5,913 nucleotides of DNA, from assembly GCA_031406135.1 (NCBI GenBank), contig JANOGU010000109.1, positions 1-5,913 on the forward strand, written 5' to 3'. The position numbers and the translations under genes were made by a program. The notes below the pieces were generated by a model, which was not told the origin of the DNA, ran no database searches, and saw nothing but the letters and a program-made list of their open reading frames with translations. Of the stretch, positions 1 to 5,707 are shown in pieces (the stretch's first letter is position 1; every line of letters starts with the position of its first letter). This DNA is from JANOGU01 sp031406135. Its GTDB lineage: Bacteria > Pseudomonadota > Alphaproteobacteria > Rhodobacterales > Rhodobacteraceae.

Positions 1-13
1 ATCGGTTCCGGCC

Positions 14-868
14 CTACATCAGCGACTGGTCGTCGCGTCCGGCGCCATCGCGCCGGACGAACCGCATGTAGACCGCGACCGTGGCCAGCATCACCAGGAC
101 CAGCGCCACCGCCACGGCCGCGCCGAAGGGCCAGTTGCGCGACTGCAGGAACAGATCGACCAGCGCGTTGCCGACGAAGAACACCTTGCCGCCGCCAAGG
201 ATGGCGGGGATCAGGAACTCTCCCATCAAGAGGATGAAGACCAGCATCGACCCTGTCGCGACGCCGGGCATCGACATCGGCAGAGTGATCTGCACGAACC
301 GCCGCCAGGGCGGCGCGCCAAGGTCGGCGGCGGCCTCCAACAGCCGCTTGTCCAGCTTCTCCAGGCTGACGTAGATCGGAAACACCATCAGCGGCAGGTA
401 GCCGTAGACGATCCCCACCATCACCGCGAAGGGCGTGTTGATGAGACGCGGACTGCCAAGGCCAAGCTCCGTCAGAAGTGCCGGAATCCCCTGCCCGCCC
501 AACAAGAAGATCCATGCGTAGCTGCGGATCAGGATCGAGGTCCAGAACGGCACGATGACCAGGATCAGCAGCAACGTGCGCCACCGCGCCTGGGTGCGGA
601 CGGCAAGGAAGTAGGCCAGCGGATAGGCGATCAGCAGGCAGGCGAGCGTGCCCATCGGCGCCAGCGTCATCGTGTTCTGGAACGCGGTCCAGCGACTTCC
701 GAGGTTCAGGTAATTGGCGAAGGTGAAGCCGGCGGCATAGCCGCCGGCCTGCGCCCTCTCGCCGAAGCTGTAGACGATGACGACGACCAGCGGCAGCACC
801 AGCATGGCCAGAAGCCATGCCGCTGCCGGTAGCAGGAACAGCACCGTGCGCAGCCGGGCCGTCGTCAT
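14..868 (-). CDS. potB: ABC transporter permease, polyamine (PotB/PotH-like) family
   Basis: This is an inner-membrane permease of a polyamine-type ABC importer and would form half of the translocation channel with a PotC-like partner. The 284-residue protein has about six hydrophobic segments (roughly residues 8-33, 68-92, 97-120, 146-168, 204-225 and 247-270). The cytoplasmic EAA loop that docks on the ATPase is visible at about 178-197, reading EAAADLGAPPWRRFVQITLP. The WTSILIRSYAW stretch at 109-119 is typical of PotB-class permeases. Length and topology are normal for the family. It lies 9 bp downstream of the binding-protein gene, consistent with translation from one message. The Shine-Dalgarno sequence before the ATG at 868 is weak. 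The stop is TAG at 14-16, and a second permease is expected past the left edge. Family assignment is strong. The polyamine substrate is inferred from family and neighbours, and related permeases carry other small cationic solutes. The gene symbol means potB-like. Confidence 0.9.
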   Translation of the reverse strand: MTTARLRTVLFLLPAAAWLLAMLVLPLVVVIVYSFGERAQAGGYAAGFTFANYLNLGSRWTAFQNTMTLAPMGTLACLLIAYPLAYFLAVRTQARWRTLLLILVIVPFWTSILIRSYAWIFLLGGQGIPALLTELGLGSPRLINTPFAVMVGIVYGYLPLMVFPIYVSLEKLDKRLLEAAADLGAPPWRRFVQITLPMSMPGVATGSMLVFILLMGEFLIPAILGGGKVFFVGNALVDLFLQSRNWPFGAAVAVALVLVMLATVAVYMRFVRRDGAGRDDQSLM

Positions 869-877
869 CGCGCCAGC

Positions 878-2038
878 TCAGGCCGACTTGAACCGCGCCA
901 TCAGCTCGGCGCGGTTGGGGTCGGTCAGCGTCACCGCCGCGCCGAACTCCAGCGCGTCGAGCAGCTCCTTGGCCGGGTAGAGGATCGGGTCGGCCAGCAC
1001 CTCCGGCGGCAACAGCGCATTTGCCCGGCTGTCGGCGAGTGGAGAACCGTGGAACAGCGCCTCCTTGGCGTTGATCTCGGGTGTCAGCAGGAAGTCGATC
1101 AGTGCATAAGCCGCGTCGCGGTGCGGCGCGCTTTTCGGGACGGCGTAGAAATCGCCCCAGATTTCGCCGCCTTCCTTGCCCAGCACATATTCGATCTCGG
1201 GAATGTCGCGGTTCATCTGCTTGCCGTCGCCGGTCCAGCAGAGCGTCATCCAGGCATCGCCAGACCGCATCGACGGCTGGTAGTCCGACGAGATCGCGAA
1301 GAGATGCGGCTTGGCGTCGATGAGCAGCGCCTCGGCCTCGGCGAGTTCCGCCGGATCGATGGAGTTGAACGAATAGCCGAAGTATTTCAGCGCGTTGCCG
1401 ATGGTGGTGAGCTGGTAGTCATGGACCATCGTGCGGCCGGTGAAGGCGCCGCGGGCCAGGTCCCAGAACTCCTTCCACGAGGTCGGCTTCGGCGCCCCGC
1501 CGAGATTGGCGGTGTTGACCGCAAAGCCCGTCGTTCCCCAGTTCTTCGACACCGCATAGGTCTTGCCGTCCACCGTGCCCGCCCCGGCGAACCGCGCATC
1601 GAAGGACGCGGCGTCGAAGTTCGGAATTCGGGCCATGTCGAGCGGCTCGATCAGCGCCTCGCCCACATAGGTGGTGATGGTGTAGTTCGTCGGCACGAAC
1701 ACGTCCCAGCCCGAACCGCCGGCCTGCAGCTTCGCCAGCATCTCCTCGTTGGAGCCGAACACGTTGACATCGACCGCGGCCCCGGTGGCCGCGGTGAAGG
1801 CCTCGAAATTCGCCGGGTCGTGGTAGTTCGGCCAGGTCGCCAGAACCACCCTGTCGCCGATGCTGCCCTGGGCCCAGGCCGGACGCGGCCGCAGGCCAAG
1901 CCCCGCGCCCAGCAGGCCGGTGGCCGCGCCGAGGCCGGTGACGCCCAGGAAATGCCGGCGCGTCACCGAGCCGCGCTTCAGCCGCCAGAGCTCGGCCATG
2001 AACGCCTTCTTGCTGATCGTGTCATTGCGGTCCGTCAT
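878..2038 (-). CDS. potD: Tat-exported polyamine-type ABC transporter substrate-binding protein (PotD-like)
   Basis: This is a periplasmic solute-binding protein that would deliver substrate to the permeases. The 386-residue product starts with a long N-region and a twin-arginine motif, TRRHFLG at 26-32. A hydrophobic stretch and a probable signal-peptidase site after AWA (residue 56) follow, leaving a mature protein of about 330 residues. Tat export implies that it folds before secretion. The mature part has PotD/PotF-like landmarks: WDVFVPTNYTI near 111-121, NWGTTGFAVN near 166-175, CWTGDGKQM near 267-275, and IWGDFYAVP near 293-301. In the last, W294 and D296 align in pattern with the E. 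coli PotD ligand-contacting Trp and Asp (WMDSLAIP). The ATG at 2038 is supported by an AGGGAGA ribosome-binding site about 7 nt upstream. The gene sits 37 bp after the ATPase and 9 bp before the permease. The exact ligand (putrescine, spermidine or another amine) cannot be read from sequence alone. Confidence 0.9.
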   Translation of the reverse strand: MTDRNDTISKKAFMAELWRLKRGSVTRRHFLGVTGLGAATGLLGAGLGLRPRPAWAQGSIGDRVVLATWPNYHDPANFEAFTAATGAAVDVNVFGSNEEMLAKLQAGGSGWDVFVPTNYTITTYVGEALIEPLDMARIPNFDAASFDARFAGAGTVDGKTYAVSKNWGTTGFAVNTANLGGAPKPTSWKEFWDLARGAFTGRTMVHDYQLTTIGNALKYFGYSFNSIDPAELAEAEALLIDAKPHLFAISSDYQPSMRSGDAWMTLCWTGDGKQMNRDIPEIEYVLGKEGGEIWGDFYAVPKSAPHRDAAYALIDFLLTPEINAKEALFHGSPLADSRANALLPPEVLADPILYPAKELLDALEFGAAVTLTDPNRAELMARFKSA

Positions 2039-2044
2039 GGTGTG

Positions 2045-2051
2045 TCTCCCT
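2045..2051 (-). promoter_or_regulatory. Ribosome-binding site of the potD-like gene
   Basis: On the minus strand AGGGAGA lies about 7 nt upstream of the ATG at 2038. It is the clearest Shine-Dalgarno sequence in the importer operon, and it fixes this start over the internal methionine at codon 14. The strong site fits the usual need for excess binding protein over permease, although that expression level is inferred. Confidence 0.7.
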
Positions 2052-2075
2052 GTTGTCTTTCGGTCGTTGGGTCGG

Positions 2076-3176
2076 TCAGTCGTCCTTCAGGATCAGCGCG
2101 GCGCCCTCGGGCCAGCTGGCATAGGCCGTCTCGCCGGGCTGGAACCCGCCATCGCCGCCTTCTGCCTGGCGCGGGACGAGCGCGAGGAAATCGCCCAGAG
2201 CCGCATGCCGCAGAAGATATTCGGTATGCTCGCCCAGGAAGATGCGGTTGACAACGGTCGCGGGGATGGCGTCGCCGGAGGCCTGGCGGCGCAAGCCGAT
2301 CTGTTCCGGCCGCAGGCTGGCCACCGCGGCGTCGCCCGCGCCCAGCTTGGTGGTGGCGCGCCCGCGAACCACCAGCCCCGCGGCCGCGACGACCTCTGCA
2401 TTTCCGCCGGAGACGCCGGTCAGCCGGCCGGCGAAAAAGTTCGACTTGCCGATGAAATCCGCCACATAGCGGCTGGCCGGGCGGTCATACAGATCGTGCG
2501 GGCTGCCGACCTGCACGATCCGCCCGGCGCGCATCACCACGATGCGGTCCGACATGCTCAGCGCCTCTTCCTGGTCGTGGGTGACCAGAACAAAGGTGAT
2601 CCCCAGACTTCGCTGCAGGTTCTGCAGCTCGATCTGCATGTCGCGGCGCAGCTTGCGGTCGAGCGCGGCCAGCGGCTCGTCGAGCAGCAGCAGCTTCGGC
2701 TCGTTGATGATGGCGCGCGCCAGCGCCACCCGCTGCTGCTGGCCACCCGACATCTCCCAGATGCGGCGGGCGCCAAATCCGGGCAGCCGGACCTTGTCGA
2801 GCGCCCGGTCCACTGCCACAGACACCTCTGCCGCGGCGAGCCTTGGCCGGCGCTGGCGCAGGCCGTAGCCGATGTTCCCCGCCACGGTCATGTGCGGAAA
2901 CAGCGCGTAGTGCTGAAACACCATGTTGACCGGGCGCAGATGCGCGGGCCGGTCGTTGACGCGCTGCCCGTCGATCAGGACATCGCCGGCGGTCGGCACC
3001 TCGAACCCCGCGAGCATCCGCAGTGCCGTGGTCTTGCCGCATCCCGACGGGCCGAGGAACGACAGGAATTCGCCACGGCGGATCGCAAGGTCCAGCCCCT
3101 CGGCCGCAACCACCTCGCCGAAGCGCTTGGTCGTGCCGCGCAGCTCGGCGACAGCGGTGTCGGCGGTGTGGTCCAT
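2076..3176 (-). CDS. potA: ABC transporter ATP-binding protein, polyamine (PotA-like) family
   Basis: This is the cytoplasmic ATPase that energises the importer. The 366-residue protein has, in order, Walker A GPSGCGKTT at 42-50, the Q-loop glutamine at 88 (VFQHYALFP), signature MSGGQQQR at 142-149, Walker B KLLLLDEP at 161-168 with catalytic E167, D-loop LAALD at 169-173, and switch histidine H200. A C-terminal TOBE-type region follows from about 250. All nucleotide-binding elements are intact, and the length fits PotA/FbpC-class proteins. The start at 3176 (MDHTADTA) was chosen because the family's N-terminal strand begins about 9 residues later. The reading frame stays open for another 100 codons upstream, but that stretch is not family-like and would run across the divergent promoter and regulator gene. 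An in-frame ATG at 3251 has no ribosome-binding site. The chosen start has only a weak, distant GAGG. It is probably the first gene of the operon. Substrate specificity is inferred from its neighbours. Confidence 0.9.
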   Translation of the reverse strand: MDHTADTAVAELRGTTKRFGEVVAAEGLDLAIRRGEFLSFLGPSGCGKTTALRMLAGFEVPTAGDVLIDGQRVNDRPAHLRPVNMVFQHYALFPHMTVAGNIGYGLRQRRPRLAAAEVSVAVDRALDKVRLPGFGARRIWEMSGGQQQRVALARAIINEPKLLLLDEPLAALDRKLRRDMQIELQNLQRSLGITFVLVTHDQEEALSMSDRIVVMRAGRIVQVGSPHDLYDRPASRYVADFIGKSNFFAGRLTGVSGGNAEVVAAAGLVVRGRATTKLGAGDAAVASLRPEQIGLRRQASGDAIPATVVNRIFLGEHTEYLLRHAALGDFLALVPRQAEGGDGGFQPGETAYASWPEGAALILKDD

Positions 3177-3273
3177 GTTGCGCCGTCTATGCCTCGGAAC
3201 GGGCAGAATCGTAGGGAAAGGCAGTTTTGCCGTATATACCTCAAACCGCATACTTGGAACGGAATCGGACAGG
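3177..3273. promoter_or_regulatory. Divergent promoter/operator region between the importer operon and the luxR-type gene
   Basis: This spacer separates two genes read in opposite directions. Its core (3221-3260) is about 45% GC, in a window that is otherwise near 70%. For the plus strand, TTGCCG (3227-3232) and CATACT (3249-3254) are 16 bp apart and would start transcription near 3261, just before the GTG at 3274. For the minus strand, TTCCAA (on 3254-3259) and TATACG (on 3231-3236) are 17 bp apart and would start near 3224. Each hexamer matches the sigma-70 consensus at only 3 or 4 of 6 positions, so the exact boxes are tentative. The presence of promoters here is likely from gene layout and base composition. 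Confidence 0.55.
3220..3231. promoter_or_regulatory. Candidate operator, inverted repeat GGCA-N4-TGCC
   Basis: The sequence GGCAGTTTTGCC is a perfect 4+4 inverted repeat around a 4-nt centre. It overlaps the putative plus-strand -35 box and lies just downstream of the putative minus-strand -10 box. LuxR/GerE-type proteins usually bind as dimers to short inverted repeats, so this is a reasonable binding site for the adjacent regulator. A 4-bp half-site is short and can arise by chance. Confidence 0.3.
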
Positions 3274-4074
3274 GTGCAGGTCAGCGGCGACTTCCTCAGC
3301 GGCCTCGGACAGGCGATCGATGCGATCGGCACCCCCGCCTTCGCGCCGCACCTCACCGCGGCGTTGCGGGGCCTGACCCCCTTCTCCTTCACGGTGGTCT
3401 TCCTGTACCGCGGCCAGGCGCGGCCGGTCGACCTTTTCGACAGCTTTCCTGCCGACAAGCGGCACGTCTTCGTCACCGACTACCAGGCCGGGCCCTACCT
3501 GCTCGACCCGTTCTTCCTGGCCGCAGAGCGTCCCGTGGCTCCCGGGCTCTACCGGATGCGGGACCTGGCACCCGACCGGTTCTACCGGGGCGAATATTTC
3601 CGGACCTACTATGTCCGCACCGGACTGGCCGAGGAGATCGGCTATTTCACCGACATCGGCGCCGGCGCAACGGTGGTGCTGTCGCTGATGCGCGCCGACC
3701 AGCCGTTCTCCGGCCGGGAGTTCCGCGATCTCGACGCCGTCCGCGCGCCGGTGCAGGCCGCAATCCGGCGCAACTGGGCCGGGGTCGCGGCCAGGGACGA
3801 CGCCGCTGGCCCGGGCGGCATCGATCGAAGCATCGAACGGTCGCTCGCCGCCTTCGGTGCGGGAGCGCTCACTCCGCGCGAACGCGAAGTGGCGGAACTC
3901 ACGCTCAAGGGCCATTCGGCCGAGGCTTCGGGCCGCATTCTGGGCATCGCCGCGGGGACAGTGCGCATCCACCGCGGCAACATCTACGCCAAGCTCCGGA
4001 TCAGCTCGCAGGGCGAATTGTTCTCCCGCTTCATGGCCACGCTGGACCGCGGCGGCGGCGCCCGGCGCGGCTGA
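3274..4074 (+). CDS. LuxR/GerE-type helix-turn-helix transcriptional regulator
   Basis: This is a cytoplasmic DNA-binding regulator. With the GTG start at 3274 it has 266 residues. The C-terminal GerE-type helix-turn-helix spans about 199-254. It begins LTPREREVAELTLKGHS, and its recognition helix lies around GTVRIHRGNIYAKL (228-241). The N-terminal 170 residues form an unassigned sensory-type domain, rich in aromatics (YLLDPFF near 75-81; FYRGEYFRTYYVRTGLAEEIGYF near 103-125). That texture resembles GAF-like or orphan LuxR sensor domains, and I saw no phosphoreceiver domain. The start is uncertain. An in-frame ATG at 3175 would overlap the start of potA and turn the AT-rich promoter into coding sequence. 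GTG 3274 leaves a 97-bp spacer but has only a poor ribosome-binding site (GGAA about 9 nt upstream). Divergence from the importer operon suggests that it controls the operon. Its ligand is unknown. Confidence 0.85.
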   Translation: MQVSGDFLSGLGQAIDAIGTPAFAPHLTAALRGLTPFSFTVVFLYRGQARPVDLFDSFPADKRHVFVTDYQAGPYLLDPFFLAAERPVAPGLYRMRDLAPDRFYRGEYFRTYYVRTGLAEEIGYFTDIGAGATVVLSLMRADQPFSGREFRDLDAVRAPVQAAIRRNWAGVAARDDAAGPGGIDRSIERSLAAFGAGALTPREREVAELTLKGHSAEASGRILGIAAGTVRIHRGNIYAKLRISSQGELFSRFMATLDRGGGARRG

Positions 4075-4112
4075 GATGCACGGTGTGCTGCCCGAAGGCG
4101 GCGCGCCCGCGC

Positions 4113-4670
4113 CTATTCCAGGTTTGTGTGACGGTCACGCATCGCCTCCGGCGTGACCCCCAGCCGGTCGCGAAGCGCAAGGACCAAGAGCTCGAAGGCC
4201 AGAAACAGCGCGCCCTCGAAGACCGAACCCATGGGCAGCAGCGAGATCGCCGCGCCCCGGTCATCCGCCATGGTCTGCGCCGGGATCAGCAACACCCGGT
4301 CCGCCGCCCGCGGCGCCGCTCCCTGCGGCTGCGCGGTGACACAGACCACCCGCGCCCCGGCCTGCCGTGCCACGCCGATCAGCGCATTGACCGTGGCCAG
4401 GCTGCCCGGCCCGACGCTGACCACAAGAACGTCGCCGGGGCCGACCGGCGGACAGGACATCTCGCCCGCCACATGGGCGTCCAGCCCCATGTGGCAGAGC
4501 CGCATGGCCAGCGCCCGCATCATCAGCCCCTCGCGGCCGACGCCATGACAGACGATCCGTCGCGCGGCGGCCAGCTCCTCCACCAGGCCTGAAAAGTCGG
4601 CAGGATCGATGCCGGCGACCGCGTCGCGGATGTCCTGGGCCGCGCGGGCGGCACGCTCCGCTATCGTCAT
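4113..4670 (-). CDS. SIS-domain sugar-phosphate isomerase, 6-phospho-3-hexuloisomerase-like
   Basis: The protein has 185 residues, the usual size of 6-phospho-3-hexuloisomerase (PHI/HxlB), which interconverts hexulose 6-phosphate and fructose 6-phosphate. Family-like stretches run through the whole protein: a glycine-rich loop HGVGREGLMMRALAMRL (42-58), HMGLDAHVAGE (60-70), PMGSVFE (146-152) with the conserved glutamate E152, and a C-terminal DRHTNLE resembling the HHANLE tail of HxlB. The loop that commonly reads GSGET in HxlB is SVGPGSLAT here (85-93), so substrate or activity may differ. No hexulose-phosphate synthase (hxlA) lies beside it, so ribulose monophosphate fixation is not supported. 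It is convergent with the LuxR-type gene (38-bp gap) and divergent from surE. The ATG at 4670 was chosen over an upstream ATG at 4859 because the intervening 63 codons are Arg/Gly/Cys-rich and unlike the family. Its ribosome-binding site is weak (GC-rich GGGGGCGCGGG). Fold assignment is strong; the reaction is tentative. Confidence 0.82.
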   Translation of the reverse strand: MTIAERAARAAQDIRDAVAGIDPADFSGLVEELAAARRIVCHGVGREGLMMRALAMRLCHMGLDAHVAGEMSCPPVGPGDVLVVSVGPGSLATVNALIGVARQAGARVVCVTAQPQGAAPRAADRVLLIPAQTMADDRGAAISLLPMGSVFEGALFLAFELLVLALRDRLGVTPEAMRDRHTNLE

Positions 4671-4918
4671 CCCGCGCCCCCATGGCCGCGCCCGGGACCA
4701 CCGGTCCCGACCGCAGCCTGCGCCAGAAATTCCCGGGCGTCGAGCCCTGCCACCGCCCCGGCTGGCGTCCCGGCAGCCGCAGCCGACCCGCCCGGGCCGC
4801 CAGGTGGTGCCCCGCTGCACCGGGCGCGCGGCCAACCTGTCGCCGCAGGCCGCCAGCATGCCGCAGCCGCTTGACGCGGCACCGCCCGGGCGCCAATCAG
4901 GGCGCGGACGGGGTCCCC
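4671..4918. other. GC-rich intergenic region with inverted repeats
   Basis: This 248-bp spacer lies between the divergent SIS-protein and surE genes and must hold both promoters and 5' leaders. No frame gives a protein I recognise, and no AT-rich promoter core stands out. Inverted repeats are 4693-4709 (7-bp stem, 3-nt loop), 4806-4821 (5-bp stem, 6-nt loop) and 4866-4880 (5-bp stem, 5-nt loop). CCCGGG occurs four times (4691, 4732, 4791, 4885). In one minus-strand frame, about 35 codons before the TGA at 4667-4669 read like ordinary protein (for example VAGLDAREFLAQAAVG) and end in an ATGA overlap with the SIS start. That frame may be a gene remnant or chance. I see no tRNA or recognisable riboswitch. 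Confidence 0.5.
4693..4709. repeat. Inverted repeat, 7-bp stem with 3-nt loop
   Basis: CGGGACC-ACC-GGTCCCG is a perfect 7+7 inverted repeat, the strongest local hairpin I found. On the minus strand it lies about 23-39 nt before the SIS-protein ATG, where an RNA hairpin could sit in the leader. It has no following T-run on either strand, so it is not a standard rho-independent terminator. A function is possible but unproven. Confidence 0.5.
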
Positions 4919-5707
4919 ATGCGCATCCTCATCACCAACGACGACGGCATCAACGCGCCGGGGCTCGACGCCCTCGCCGCGATCGCGGCCGAGATCGCCG
5001 GCCCGTCTGGCGAAGTCTGGACCGTCGCCCCGGCCTTCGAACAATCGGGCGTGGCGCATTGCATCAGCTACACCCACCCGACGATGATCGCGGAGCTTGG
5101 GCCGCGCCGGTTTGCCGCCGAGGGCTCGCCCGCCGACTGCATTCTGGCGGCGCTCTACGACGTGATGGTGGGGCGCCCGCCCGACCTGGTGCTCTCGGGC
5201 GTCAACCGCGGCAACAACGCGGGCGAGAACGTGCTCTACTCCGGCACCATCGGCGGCGCGATGGAGGCGGCGCTGCAGGGCCTGCCGGCGATCGCGCTGA
5301 GTCAGTTCCTCGGCCCCGACACGCACGATCTGGAAGACGCCTTTGAGGCCGCCCGCAGCCACGGCGCCGCTGTCGTGCGGACGCTGCTGGCGCGTGGCGA
5401 CTGGACCGAACGGGGCGGCTACCGCACCTTCTACAACGTCAACTTCCCGCCCTGCCCGGCGGTCAACGTCCGCGGCACCCGCGTCGCGGCGCAGGGCCTG
5501 CGGCAGGGCTCGCACTTCACCGTCGAGCCGCAGACATCGCCCACCGGCCGGCGCTTTCTCTGGGTCCGAGGCGGCGCGCAGGGCGTGCGGACCGCGCCCG
5601 GCACCGACGTGGCGGCCAACCTCGACGGCTACATCGCGGTCACCCCGCTGCGCGCCGACCTGACCGCCCATGACCTCATCGCCCCGCTGGCGGAGGCGCT
5701 CGCATGA
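4919..5707 (+). CDS. surE: 5'/3'-nucleotidase SurE (survival protein)
   Basis: SurE is a cytoplasmic, divalent-metal-dependent phosphatase that dephosphorylates nucleoside 5'- and 3'-monophosphates and helps stress or stationary-phase survival. The 262-residue protein begins MRILITNDDGINAPG, the family signature with metal ligands D8 and D9. Further expected features are S43 in APAFEQSG, the GSPADC motif at 69-74, and SGVNRGNNAGENVLYSGT from 93 with metal ligand N96. All key residues are present and the length is normal for the alphaproteobacterial form. The ATG at 4919 is chosen because the signature starts there. The frame is open upstream, but those codons are not SurE-like. A GGACGGGG stretch (4906-4913) may serve as the ribosome-binding site. 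The stop overlaps the next start (ATGA), so translation with pcm is likely coupled. The surE-pcm pairing is widely conserved. The unusual point is its left neighbour, which is a divergent SIS-protein gene. Confidence 0.96.
   Translation: MRILITNDDGINAPGLDALAAIAAEIAGPSGEVWTVAPAFEQSGVAHCISYTHPTMIAELGPRRFAAEGSPADCILAALYDVMVGRPPDLVLSGVNRGNNAGENVLYSGTIGGAMEAALQGLPAIALSQFLGPDTHDLEDAFEAARSHGAAVVRTLLARGDWTERGGYRTFYNVNFPPCPAVNVRGTRVAAQGLRQGSHFTVEPQTSPTGRRFLWVRGGAQGVRTAPGTDVAANLDGYIAVTPLRADLTAHDLIAPLAEALA

Noticed and set aside
1..13. Start of the second permease gene (potC-like)
   Set aside because: It is expected here from operon logic, and the edge base order could be part of an ATG just outside the window, but no coding sequence of it can be seen.
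1049..2251. A 400-codon open frame on the plus strand
   Set aside because: It lies opposite the potD-like gene, which has a clear signal peptide, ribosome-binding site and family motifs. The frame looks like a typical antisense shadow.
3177..3476. 100-codon N-terminal extension of the potA-like ATPase
   Set aside because: It would cross the AT-rich divergent spacer and the first 200 bases of the regulator gene, is not ABC-ATPase-like, and would make the protein longer than the family norm.
3241..3972. A 243-codon minus-strand frame opposite the LuxR-type gene
   Set aside because: The plus-strand product has a clear GerE helix-turn-helix and the minus-strand product has no recognisable features.
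4075..4112. Bidirectional terminator between the convergent regulator and SIS-protein genes
   Set aside because: Only a 4-bp stem (GCAC-GGT-GTGC, 4078-4088) and a GC palindrome are present, with no T-run on either strand. A rho-independent terminator is not supported.
1860..4592. A 910-codon open frame on the plus strand
   Set aside because: It runs antisense to the potD-like start, the whole potA-like gene and most of the SIS gene, and out of frame through the regulator. Its product is an Arg/Pro/His-rich mixture with no family features. Long spurious frames are expected at this GC content.
4671..4859. 63-codon N-terminal extension of the SIS protein from the ATG at 4859
   Set aside because: The extension is Arg/Gly/Cys-rich and unlike the family, and the 185-residue form from 4670 already matches the usual full length.
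4667..5671. A 334-codon minus-strand frame opposite surE
   Set aside because: It covers the unmistakable surE gene in antisense and has Gly/Ala/Arg/His-rich composition without motifs. Only its last codons, outside surE, are kept as a possible remnant.
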